Origin: Plantago major
Lineage: Eukaryota > Streptophyta > Magnoliopsida > Lamiales > Plantaginaceae
Length of the DNA stretch: 64,000 nt
Assembly: GCA_026545765.1 (NCBI GenBank)
Contig: CM048840.1
Location: forward strand, 54,250,580 to 54,314,579
Reading direction: 5' to 3'
Shown here: positions 23,393-34,700 of the stretch, one piece after another
How positions within the stretch are numbered: position 1 is the stretch's first letter
Layout of the letters: every line of letters begins with the position of its first letter
Translations under genes and position numbers: made by a program
The notes under the pieces: model-generated
The model's input: only the letters and a program-made list of their open reading frames with translations
Told to the model about the DNA's origin: nothing
Database searches by the model: none

Positions 23393-23987
23393 TGTGAAGC
23401 CGGTCAGCTTAATATTAAAGGAAGTAATGGAACATGGTGTACTGAAAACACTGATGACAAGGATAATGGATGTGTGGTGTTAGAGTGTGATGAGGACACT
23501 TGGATATAACACTGAGAATTAATGTTGTGTGGTGTGGTGTAGCAAAAAACACTGGAATAACACTGAAGACACAGGACAGTTAGAAGTCGAATCTAACTTG
23601 GTTTTCTTTTGCTTAGTGCTCAAGAATTCGTTTCTTATTAGGAGTGGAATTCGAATCTTGCTAGGAAAAGGAATGTATGTTGATTTCTCTAGTATATATA
23701 CACATGTAGGTACTAGAATAAATCGATGAGAACATAGAGAGAATACATTGAGATTTCTTGAGAGAAACACGGTGAGGAATAGAGAACGGAGCTCGATATA
23801 GCTTGATAGGTTTGGTTGATTCCTTGTAAACTGCGTTTTGGTTCTTGGTTAATAGAAATCTTGGTTATCCCGTGGACGTAGACAATTGTCGAACCACGTT
23901 AAATATTGTGTTTGTGTTTATTTTCTTGCGTTTGTTTGTTGGTTGGTTTGGAGTTTATTGGATTGAATTGGATTGACTTGATTAACA
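23393..23987 (+). repeat. 5' LTR of the Tork-like Copia element
   Basis: Starts TGTGAAGCCGG and ends TTGATTAACA. It is followed directly by ATTGGCGCCGTCTGTGGG, a primer-binding-site-like sequence different from the initiator-Met site of the Sirevirus-like copies. Confidence 0.93.
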
Positions 23988-26900
23988 ATTGGCGCCGTCT
24001 GTGGGAAGAGAATCAACTGGTATCTATTCATCAATGGCGTCTCCAAAGTTCGACCTCAGACCGTTGGAAGGAAAAGGACTTTAGTGCATGGAAGAGAAGG
24101 ATGAAAGCTCATTAATGCGGAGAGGTGTGATCGATGCCTTGTGGAGGAGTTTGATATAACCATGTCTGATGCTGATAAAACGTCGATAAAAAATAAGGCG
24201 TACAGTTCTTTGTTATTAGCTTTGGGAGATAATGCCCTTGTTGAAATTGGTGATCTTTCATCGGCAAAAGCAATATGGGAGAAGCTAGAAGAATTGTACA
24301 ACGATAAGTCTGATGCAAATAAAATCTATGCCAAGCAACGACTATTTGCATTCAAGATGGTTGAAGGAAAATCAATCATGAGTCAGTTGGATTTGTTCAA
24401 GAAGATGGTTGCACACCATGACAATCTAGAAACTGATGAGAAGAACAGGATGAGGAGCCAAGACAAGGCGATTATCTTGTTGAATTCACTCCCCAGGTCT
24501 CTTGTTCCATTCAAGGATGCTTTGGTGTGTGGGAGGACAGAAGCATTAACAATGGTGGCTATTGAATCTGCATTAAGATCAAGGGAGCAGGAGCAGGATG
24601 GTGTTCCACCAACACTCAGTACTGGTGAAAGTCTTATGGTGAAACAATATCACAAGTTTCCACCAAAGAAGAAGCAATATCCAGATCAAAGGAAAGCTCA
24701 GTATAACAAGGATGACCCTGAAACAAGGAAGTGTTATTATTGCAAGAAGCAAGGACACTTGAAGAAGGATTGTATGAGTCTAAAGGTGCAGAAAGGCAAG
24801 GGTGTGGCGACAACATCGAATACTAATTATGGAACAGACATTACAAACCAATCAGAGGCTTATCATACTGCGGAAGCTCTTGTTACTGAGGTACTTTCAG
24901 TCACTCAAACTAGTCAATCAACTGAATGGGTTATGGATTCAGGCTGTTCGTTTCATATGACACCTATTAGAGAATGGTTTTCAACTTTTGAGCATAGAAA
25001 CTGTGGATCAGTTGTTCTTGGTGATGATAGACCATGCATAATAAAGGGTATGAGAACAATGAGAATTGAGATGTTTGATGGAGTGGTAAGGGATTTGCTT
25101 AATGTGAGATATGTACCACACTTGAAGAGAAACTTGATATCTTTAGGATTGATGGATACTAAGGGTTACAAGTATTAAGGTGAGAATGGTGTCCTTCAGG
25201 TCAAGAAGGGTGATAAGGTGGTTATGCAGGCTCTTAAAAGGAGAGAATTGTATTATCTACAAGGTGAAACTGTAACTGGTGAAGTTTCCAGTGTACAGTG
25301 TTCTGGGAACACCCGACAGTGTTCTGACAACACCGTTCTATGGCATAGAAGACTAGCACATGTTGGAGAGAAAGGTCTTATGGATTTATCTAAGAAGGGA
25401 CTCTTAGGTGGAGACAAGATACATAAGATGGAACTTTGTGAGCTTTGTGTGTTAGGGAAGTCCAAGAAGAACAGTATGGTGTTGGGAAACACACCACACA
25501 GGACATACTTGAGTATGTGCATACCGATTTATGGGGACCGGCGAGAACCACCACTAGGAATGGAGGTAGATATTTTCTGTCCATCATTGATGATCTGTCA
25601 AGGAAAGTGTGGGTGTTTGTATTGAAGTCCAAGGATGAGACTTTCATGAAATTCAAGGAATGGCTTGTGGAGATGGAGAATCAAACGAACAAGAAGCTCA
25701 AGGTGATCAGAACTGATAATGGGCTGAATTCTTGTCTAATGAATTCAATACCTTCTGTGTTGGAAAGGGCATCTTGAGACACAAGTCAGTCCCTGGAAAT
25801 CCACAGCAGAATGGAGTAGTTGAAAGGATGAATAGAACAATCCTAGAAAGAGTGAGGTGCATGCTTCTTGGATCAGGTTTGTCAAAAAGTTTTTGGGGAG
25901 AGGCTGTGACTACGGCAGCACATCTTATTAACCTATGTCCATCATCAGCTATTGGTTTCAAGACACCTGAAGAAGTTTGGAAAGGTACTCATTCAGACTA
26001 CTCATATCTCAAAGTATTTGGATGCTTAGCTTATGCTCATGTTAAGCAAGATAAGTTGGAGGCTAGAGCAGTAAAGTGCTTGTTTCTTGGTTATCCAAAG
26101 GGAGTTAAGGGATATAAACTCTGGTGCTTAGAACCAGGGGTAAATAGATGCATCATCAGCAGGGATGTGACTTTCCATGAAAATGTGATGCCATTATTGA
26201 GGAATACTGACAGTGTTGAGAGAACACTCAGTCAGGTGGAGCCTGTCGAAGATGGTGTGTCAGGGACACTGAATATGGAGCAAACAGACACTGGTGTGGT
26301 GATAACACCAGTTTTGCATTCATGGTGTTCGACAACACGCATCTTTGAATCTCAGGGAAATACTGACATACATGATCAGGTGGAGCCTGAATCGAATAAT
26401 CAGGTGGAGAGGCATGTGATTAGAAGAAGGACAGTGATAGAGCTCAATAATCCCGATGATGTTGTGGATTATCAACTCATCAGAGATAGAGAACCAAGAG
26501 TTAGAACCTCTACTGCAGATCCAGATATGGTGTATTTTGCACTGAATATTGCCGAGGATATTGATTGTTATGAGCCTGAGAACTATCAAAGAGCTATAAG
26601 TTGCTCAGAGAAGAATAGTTGGTGCATTGCTATACAGCAAGAACTCTTGTCACTTGAAAAAAATCATACATGGGATATTGTAGCTATACCTAAAGGAAAG
26701 AAGCTTGCCAGTTGTAAGTGGATCTTTAAGAAGAAACTTGGAGCTGATGGTGAGCAAAAGGTGAAATACAAAGCCAGACTAGTTGCTAGAGGTTTCACAC
26801 AAAGAGAGGGTATTGACTACAATGAGATCTTTTCTCCAGTGGTGAAGCATAGCTCAATCAGGATCTTGATTGCTATGGTAGCTAAATTTAAGCTAGACTT

Positions 26901-28210
26901 ATATCAGATGGATGTTACTACTGCATTCTTGCATGGGAAGCTGGATGAAGAGATTTACATGAGGATACCTGAGGGTATTGAGGTAGATGACGAGGAGCAC
27001 AAGTCTTGTTTATTGTTGAGATCACTATATGGTCTTAAACAGAGTCCAAGGCAATGTTATAGAAGATTTGACAAGTTTATGTTGAGTCACAAGTTCAGGC
27101 GGTGTGACTACGACACCTGTGTTTACTTCTATGGTGAGAATGTCGAAGACATGATATATTTGCTTATTTATGTGGATGACATGCTTATAGCAAGCAAGCA
27201 TATGAAAGGAATCACTCATGTGAAGAATCTCTTGAAGTCAGAATTTGAGATGAAAGACTTGGGAATAGCTAAGAGGATACTGGACATTGATATTATTCAT
27301 GGAAGTGATGGAAAGATCATTATGAATCAAAGTTCTTACTTGGAGAAGGTGTTAAAAAGATTTAACATGCACAAATCCAAGCATTCTGCAACACCTCTGG
27401 GGTCTCAGTTCAAGTTATCTAAGAAGTCTTATCCTAATACTGATGAAGAGAAGAGGTGTATGGAGAACACACCGTATGCTAATGCTATAGGGTCGATTAT
27501 GTATTCCATGGTATGTTGCAGGCCGGATTTGGCTCATGCAATGAGCTCAGTAAGCAAGTATATGGATAATCCTGGCAAGGACCATTGGGAGGCAGTTAAG
27601 TGGTACTTTCGGTATATTGGTGGTTTCGATCGAATTGGTGTTTGAGCAACACCAGACGAGGAATGATGCACTGATTGTGTATGTCGACTCGGATTATGCT
27701 GCAAACTTGGATACAAGGAAGTCTTTAACTGGATATGTATTCACATTATTTGGTAAAACAGTAAGTTGGAAGTCTACTCATCAACCTGTGGTTGCATTAT
27801 CAACTACAGATGCAGAATTTATGGCCATGACGGAAGCTGTGAAAGAAGCTATTTGGCTCAAGGGAATTCTGGGGCAGTTCGGTGTGTTGCAAACACCGGT
27901 GACTATATTCTGTGATAGTCAAAGTGAAATTCATTTGTCAAAACATCAAGCTTACTATGACAGGTCCAAACACATTGATATAAAGTTTCACTTTGTCAGA
28001 GATGAAGTTGAGAAGGGCACTATCAAGATTGAGAAGATTAGCACAGATGTTAATCCGGCAGATGGATTTACTAAGTCAATTTATGTGATGAAGTTTGGAT
28101 TGTGTCTAAGTTCTATCAAGTTGATGGAAGGAAGGGTTGTGTCCTAACTCTAGGGACATGAATGGTGTGGTATACTGTGGTTACATTAATATGAAGCTAA
28201 GGTGGAGAAT

Positions 28211-28805
28211 TGTGAAGCCGGTTAGCTTAATATTAAAGGAAGTAATGGAACAGGGTGTACATAAAACACTGATGACAAGGATAATGGATGTGTGGTGTTA
28301 GAGTGTGCTGAGGACACTTGGATATAACACTGAGAATTAATGCTGTGTGGTGTGGTGTAGCGAAAAACACTGGAATAGCACTGAAGACACAGGACAGTTA
28401 GAAGTCGAATCTAACTTAGTTTTCTTTTTCTTAGTGATCAAGAATTCGTTTCTTATTAGGAGTGGAATTCAAATCTTGCTAGGAAAAGGAATGTATGTTG
28501 ATTTCTCTAGTATATATACACATGTAGGTACTAGAATAAATCGATGAGAACATAGAGAGAATACATTGAGATTTCTTGAGAGAAACACGGTGAGGAATAG
28601 AGAACGGAGCTCGATATAGCTTGATAGGTTTGGTTGATTCCTTGTAAACTGCGTTTTGGTTCTTGGTTAATAGAAATCTTGGTTATCCCGTGGACGTAGA
28701 CAATTGTCGAACCACGTTAAATCTTGTGTTTGTGTTTATTTTCTTGCGTTTGTTTGTTGGTTGGTTTGGAGTTTATTGGATTGAATTGGGTTGATTTGAT
28801 TAACA
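28211..28805 (+). repeat. 3' LTR of the Tork-like Copia element
   Basis: Same length and ends as the 5' LTR, preceded by the purine-rich AAGGTGGAGAAT. It is followed by the target duplication CTATT. Confidence 0.93.
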
Positions 28806-29420
28806 CTATTAAATAACAAAAAGATGAAGAAGAAGAAAAAGAATTGACAGCAAACTACTACTAACACTAATCTATATTCAGCAATTCACCAATTGGAGTA
28901 TTGTATGTATGTATGTTGTTCAAAGATTGTTCACATGATGAAGTCTGATATCCTAATAGCAAGGCAGATGAGATAAAAGTAAAATCCAAGCAGTAGAACT
29001 TGAATACAGAAATAACAAGAAACAGAGATATATACATACAATCAGTAAAATGACAAGCTTGAAGCAGAATTCGGCTCTCAACAAAAGAGTGAGGAACTAA
29101 GCGCAGTACAAAATAAGCTAGCTAGCTAGCACAGTTTTATGAATTGCCCAGTACAATATTTAAAACTCGAGATATTAAAGAAGAAGAAGAAGAAGAAGAA
29201 GAAGAAGAAGAAGAAGAATATTCGATCAATAAAGCAATAAATAAAGAAATCAATGGAGGATGATATATACTCACTTAACTCACTTGATTCTTGTTAAAAA
29301 CGCAAAGCAATGAAATGAAATGAAATGAATAATACAATAGGAAAAAGACCGAGTTTTATTTTGTGTGTATCCCAAATAAAAATGGTTGTATGATATAGTT
29401 TATATTGATAAAAGTTGTAT
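28806..29420. other. Displaced upstream region of the UMP-CMP kinase gene
   Basis: If the Copia insertion is removed in thought, this sequence was next to the kinase ATG on its upstream side and so probably held the leader and promoter. It contains A-rich stretches and a GAA repeat. No open frame was seen. Confidence 0.45.
29178..29218. repeat. (GAA)n microsatellite
   Basis: About 13 GAA units in the region upstream of the kinase gene. Confidence 0.9.
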
Positions 29421-29429
29421 CTTCCATTA

Positions 29430-29790
29430 ATGAATTATATGAGAAATTGAATAAAATAATGATATAGCTAAAAATAGAAAGAACCAATTTTTATTTGGTC
29501 TTAATACATCTGAGACGTATCCTATAAACATAAAGCTATCACTTCTTCTTACTCTATTACTAGCTTCTAACAACAGTTTTAGCGGCTGTTGAGAATCAAC
29601 TTCAACCTCAATTCTTTGATACCTTCTTTCCCATGCCTGTTCAAGTTCCGATCGAAGTCCCATGAGTTCTGTTGCAGTCGGCTGAGACCGGAGAAGCAAA
29701 GCCCCAATTCCAATTGTCGTGCTCGATTTGCTCGGGTAATTAAACTTCCATCCAAATTAAGCTTCATTTTGGGTTTCCTCCATTTCTGTC
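29430..29790 (-). pseudogene. RNase H-like domain fragment
   Basis: On the minus strand two overlapping frames give KLNLDGSLITRANRARQ, then ATELMGLRSELEQAWERR and IEVEVDSQQPLKLLLEA. This order matches the plant RNase H-like domain (LDGS start, A-T-E-x-x-G-L helix, V-E-V-D-S strand) found at the C-terminus of L1-type LINEs and in related cellular genes. The frame shifts once between the two halves, and the domain is incomplete at its 3' end. It could be a LINE tail or a decayed host gene. Confidence 0.55.
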
Positions 29791-29996
29791 TTTTACAGTG
29801 AGTTCGTAGGTCATGGCTAAGCTAAGCTAAGCTGCTTGATTTCAAAGAGTGTCATGTCATGTTGATTGGCGAAATACCCGGTTGGGTGTTTCTTGTACTA
29901 GTATAGTATACTATTTGGTGGAATCCCTTTTATTTTCTTGCTCAAACTGGTTTGTCTGTCATTAAGGAAGGTAATTAGCTACCTAGCTAGTATAGG

Positions 29997-30156
29997 ATGA
30001 ATAGCCCTCGAAGAATCCTTAGCTTTTCCAGAAATCAACGGGATGACGTGTCCGCTGACCGATCTCCCAGATTCGATGTCTCCGGTGAGAATGGACCTAA
30101 GCACTCTGAAGTTTACGGTTTAGTCGGATCCATCACTACCGTTGTTGCCACTGGTT
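29997..30156 (+). pseudogene. PIGP: PIG-P (GPI N-acetylglucosaminyltransferase subunit P), first exon only
   Basis: An ATG at 29997 opens MNSPRRILSFSRN, then GENGPKHSEVYGLVGSITTVVAT, ending next to a GT at about 30157. The E-V-Y-G-x-V-G-S-I-T-T-V-V-A-T block is the conserved start of the first membrane segment in plant PIG-P, a small subunit of the ER complex that adds GlcNAc to phosphatidylinositol in GPI-anchor synthesis. The remaining conserved part (family length about 120-170 residues) is not found before the LINE at 30768 or beyond it. It is therefore a lone first exon or a gene cut by transposons. Confidence 0.68.
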
Positions 30157-30767
30157 CGGTTGCTTCCTCTTTTCAACTCTTTCACAATTTTCTTTAAATA
30201 CAATACTACCGTTGCTTCTCTGCTTTTTATTGCTAGATGATAATTGCTTATTTTCAATCTGGTTTCATTTGGTTGCTTATTTACCATGGAAAATAATGTT
30301 TATGCAGCTGGTTTTGTATACATTTGAATTCAGGTGTAACTTTGGAAATAATCACTCAGATTTCAATATTCTTACTACTTGGTAGTATAATTTTTGGCAC
30401 AAGATGATCACCTCACTCTCTATTTGATTTTTATTGTTTGTTACTACCGAGTCTACGAGGTATTATATTTATGCAGCTTTACAGATGTCATGCATTCGTG
30501 GACTATATATGGCCACAAGGCCATTTAAAAAAAAAATAAAGATATGATATTGCTAGAATGGATTGTCCTTTCTTTTAATGTACATATAGGACATGATATA
30601 ATGAAGTGGAAGTCTAGCCCATGTGAGATCATAGACGCATTCTTAGTTTTAAACAAACACAAGGTGAAATCCATGAATATCTGTTTGATCACATAGTAGG
30701 TTGGAATTGATATGTGCCTGATGACCTGATTACCCCTGTGTGTGTGTGAGAGATAGTATTAAGGAGC
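30157..30767. other. Intron-like AT-rich sequence, no gene
   Basis: Follows the PIG-P exon. No further PIG-P exon and no other open frame was seen. Confidence 0.5.
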
Positions 30768-33353
30768 TTTTTTTGTTTAATGAACTGAGCTTTGTATTAA
30801 GAGAAAAAATGAAAAGAAAGTACAACAAGAAAAGCAACGAAGACTCTCAAGATGATCCCACAGGCAGGTAGTCAAGAGAGAAAACAAAAGCAAAAGCGAA
30901 AGTGAACAAGGAGGCCCCCCACCTAGCCCTGATCGAAATGCCCAAGATTGCAACCGCAGGCCTCGTTAAAACCCTACAATAGAAAAACCCATGGCAGGGA
31001 AAGAGTACCCAAGCATTAATGTTGCGTAAACCTGTAAAACGGCTGATAAGACATATCTCTACCAATATGGGGAAGAATGAAGTCTGGTGCTGAGGACCAG
31101 AAACCGTCACTATCATGATTAGAAAGCGCATCTGCAACAGCATTCCCCTCACGAAAAATATGCGAGACCCGAAAATCCATGTCCTCCATAAGAGAGAGAA
31201 ACATCAACCAAGGATTCCTGTACTCCAAGGGACTGTTCACGCTCTAGAATGAAGAAGTTCTGCCACGTAAGTCGAATCCGTTTCTAGCCAAAGCATCCTC
31301 CATCCTCTAGCATGTGCAATTTCAATACCAGTCATAGCCGCAATCAACTCCGCTTCAAAGGCATACAAGCAACCTAGCTGTGTGACAAAAGAGGCCTGAA
31401 CGAACCCTCTGCAATTCCGAAAAACACCTGTTGCTGTTGAGTCGCCTGGTGCTCCTCTAGAGCTACCATCCGTGTTCCACTTCGTCCAACCAGGTAGGGG
31501 AGGTTGCCAATGAACCTCAGTAATCTACGGGGCATTCCGAGGACAACCACGGACCCTAAAAGAGTGTAGAATCTACCAATCCCTTTGAGAATCAAACATA
31601 GTGCCCAAAGGAAGTGAATTAGCTTCCCCAACAAGACACCAAATCGTAGTCAATATCGAGCGGTGAGAGAAATCAACTCCAACAAAAATCCACGTGTTCT
31701 GGGTGGTCCATAACACCCAGACACCAGTAATAATAGAAAGCCGCCAAAGAGAGAGAATCTGAGGACTAAAGTGTCAATCCATCGCAAACAGAAGAAGCTC
31801 CCCTATACCCGTAAAATCCCGATATGAAACCCAAAAGAGACCAAAAGGACGAGCCCAAATAGTCTGAACAAAGGCGGAAGCTACAAAAATGTGATCAATG
31901 GATTCCTCAGCAGCCTGACAGAAGTGGCAAATTGAGGGGCCCACAAATCTAATAAGACGAAGACGATCTATGGTTGGGAGTCTACCATGTATAGCCTTCC
32001 AAGTTGTTATGGAACGACGTGGTGGAATAAATCGTGCCCATATTCAATCACCCCATTTTACCTTTATGAAAGAAGGTCGAACCTTATGGTACATCTATTT
32101 GGAAGAAATTGAACCGTCAAGGGAGTTCGTCCAAATCATGACATCTGAATTAGCTGGTGCCAAGTGATAAGAGATGATGTCCCTAGCAACCTCCGGATGA
32201 GCTATGCAAAATTCTTCAAGAAGCACACAATTGCCATGAATTAAATAATCTGAAATCGGATGCTCAAAATGATGTCGGAAATGCAACGGAATCTGAACCC
32301 TATCAGCAATACAATAGCCAAGCCAATTATCCAACCAAAGCGAATACTTGATCCCTGACTTACCAACCAACGAGAGCTCAAGTGCAGAGATGGGTAGCAA
32401 AACTTAAACCCAAACCAGACCGAAGAGTCGACATGCGAACGCAGATTTTGATGACTAAAAAACCAACGATGGAAGATCTCCAAATAAGGTTTCTTCACAG
32501 TCCAAATGTCCCAACTTAACCGAGAAAGATAGGCCTCATTGGATGCTACAAGGGACCGAATGCCGAGACCACCCTCAGATTTCGGAGCACAACACCTCCT
32601 CCAAGAAACTGGAGTAGCCTCTTTCTTGTGTATATAACCAGTCCAAATGAAATTTCGGATATGGGCATCCAAACGCTTAAGAAGAGTAACTGGCCATCTA
32701 TAAACCATCATCGAATAAACAAAGGACCCCTGAATGACCGACTGGACCAAACAAATACACCCAACCATTGATAAAGATTTGCCCTCCACTTTGCAAACTT
32801 TGCTAGAATGGAATAAGCAATTGCATGCAAATGAACAGTACACGGTGCTCCACAAAACAATGGTACTCCAAGTTAAGTAAATGGAAGAGTACTTTCAATG
32901 ATACCCAATATTCGCCGCATCCATATTTCCTAGCATTCGTTATTGAGGAACCAAAATAGACCCGCGACTTCTGTGGATTAAAATGTTGCCCAGACCAAGT
33001 GGCATAGTGCTCTAGAATCCTAAGTATCGCTCTGCAATTAGCATTAGAGGCCTGCAAAAAATGATAACGTTATCCGCATAAATAAGATGTGAAGGAAAAT
33101 CAATATCACGACCAATAAACAAAGGAGAGATCTCCCCTGTTGCTGCTGCCCGAGATAAACTCCGGCTAAGAACCTCTCCCGCCACACAAAAGAGTAGAGG
33201 GGAAAGTGGATCCCCTTGTCGGACACTTTTTGAGCAACCAAAATAACCTCCGGGAGAACCATCAACCATAATAGAAGGCCTGGCAGAGTGCAGGATATGA
33301 CTAATCTAACCCACAAACGTATATGAGAAACACCAACGTGAGAGTACAACAAG
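30768..33353 (-). mobile_element. Plant L1-type LINE, 5'-truncated, decayed
   Basis: Minus-strand order: reverse transcriptase C-terminal half (SVRQGDPLSPLLFC, then IYADN at about 33068-33080), thumb and connection (HFNPQKSRVYFGSS, DAHIRNFIWTGY, CCAPKSEGGLGIRSL), zinc-knuckle region of reverse transcriptases (about 32100-32400), and RNase H (about 31030-31640, VSHIFREGNAVADALSN). The 3' end has a short A-tail, seen as T7 at 30768-30774. The catalytic Y-A-D-D is Y-A-D-N, and the frame changes several times, so it is dead. The N-terminal half, including the endonuclease, is absent. It is cut at 33353 by LTR sequence. No target duplication could be assigned. Confidence 0.85.
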
Positions 33354-34440
33354 TGATGAGTCGATTTTACATCGTTTCATTTGGTCTTTTTTACCGTCTT
33401 ATTTCCATTCTCAAGTATGGTTTTTATGTGCTTTATTGGTATTTTGTTACGTTTTCATGTTTTGTGTATTTTGTAGGTATTTGGCTAAACCACGCTAATT
33501 GAAGGCAAAATGGTGCATTTTATGTGCATCTACGAGATATGGAGTTCCAATGTCTCGAATGGATGCTAGAAGTGAAGCGGGAAGGCCAAAATATCAAGAA
33601 TTGGAGTCAAAAGGAGTCAAAAGGGGCAAAACCATCATTCCAGGAAGAACTGGCGACGCTAGTTATTAAACTGGCGTATGCCAGTAACTCTCTGTAACAG
33701 GCACAGAGAAACACCAGTTTTGTTTTCCACCGCTTTTTCTCTGTTTTTTCCAATTCGTTCAGAATTAGGTTATTTCAACTATACATATGTGTGATATAAA
33801 AACTTTTAGATAACATCGATTATTATTCTTCTCCTATTATTGCTTTTCGACCTAGAACCTTTCCAAGGAAATTACCCACCTATTATTGGGGGTAATTGAA
33901 CCGTTTATCTTGTAATCCGACCATTGACATTGATTGGGGAATTATCTACATAGCTTTTCGCATCGATTCGTTTTAGTTCTTCAATTCTACCTAGGGCTTG
34001 TGACAACGAAGGGTAAATTGTATCAATTCGTTCGAATCTTTGTTTCTTGCTTTGGATTATGTTTGGAGCCTGTTTATATACAATATTGATTATGTCTTTA
34101 CATAATTTGAGTAGCTAAACACTCCGATTATGGGGTGGTGACTGATTCAGTGCATGCTAGCTAGGGTTTATGTGATTCGAAGTGCATCAGGATTCGACTA
34201 CTTGTGCTTTTTAGATCAATTACTATTTCTGCTATCATGTTTGATGATCTCCTAGATGAAATCACTGTTAGATTAGGCATTTAATCAATACACCCAAATG
34301 TCTTTCGTCTTGCTTGATTTAACAGTTAGTTGCAAACGGTGATAGTAGGTTAGTAAAATTGATTGTAGTCTAGTGGAATTGTCGCCTCCACTAGTGCTAT
34401 TCCTTTTTTAACTCAAGTTTGTGACAATTTGCGTAGTCTG
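33354..34440 (+). repeat. Probable Ty3/gypsy LTR (fossil)
   Basis: Begins TGATGAGTCGATTTTACATC exactly at the end of the LINE. It has T-rich plant LTR composition without open frames, passing through CTACCTAGGGCTTGTGACAA. Both the start motif and the lack of coding fit a Gypsy LTR in plus orientation. The 3' boundary is not clear and no second copy is present in the window. Confidence 0.45.
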
Positions 34441-34700
34441 CTTTGTTTTGAGGGCTCCTGTATTTTTGCTTTTCTTTTTTTTTTTCTTCTTTTTTTTTTT
34501 TGCTAGTCTAAGCACCTCTGTTTATTTTGAGTGCTCCTGCATTTTTTTTCCTTCTTTTTTTTTTTTTTGCTAGTCTAAGCACCTCTGTTTATTTTGAGGG
34601 CTCCTGCATTATTTTTCTTATTTTTTTTTTTGCTAGTCTAAGCACCCCAGCTTTGTTTTGAGGGCTCATGCATCTTTTTTTGTTTTTTTTAATCCTACTC
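34440..34700 (+). repeat. Tandem repeat of about 85-bp T-rich units
   Basis: Three to four units share TTGCTAGTCTAAGCACC, TTTTGAGGGCTCCTGCAT and then a long T-run. The T-runs differ in length, typical of slippage. It lies between the LTR-like block and the Gypsy coding debris. Confidence 0.8.

Larger units (their letters stand above)
23393..28805 (+). mobile_element. Ty1/copia element, Tork-like, near complete (fossil)
   Basis: A 5413-bp element has 595-bp LTRs at 23393-23987 and 28211-28805, flanked by a 5-bp target duplication CTATT (23388-23392 and 28806-28810). The LTRs differ at about 15 of 595 positions by hand count (about 2.5%), implying roughly 1-2 million years at commonly used plant rates. 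Internal parts in order are gag (from about 24034, knuckle CYYCKKQGHLKKDC), protease (WVMDSGCSFHMT), integrase (NGVVERMNRTILE), reverse transcriptase (IYVDDMLIAS) and RNase H (DSDYAANLDTRKSLTGYV). It looks structurally whole with only a few interruptions. It lies just upstream of the UMP-CMP kinase ATG, in the opposite orientation. Confidence 0.93.

Noticed and set aside
28806-29300. Purine-rich stretches as a possible small RNA or promoter element set
   Set aside because: Only a GAA microsatellite and A-rich sequence are visible; no specific structure could be supported.
33354-33400. TGATGAGTC at an LTR start, resembling the hammerhead ribozyme core CTGATGA of retrozymes
   Set aside because: The required GAAA and stem III elements are not in place nearby; the motif is simply the LTR terminus.
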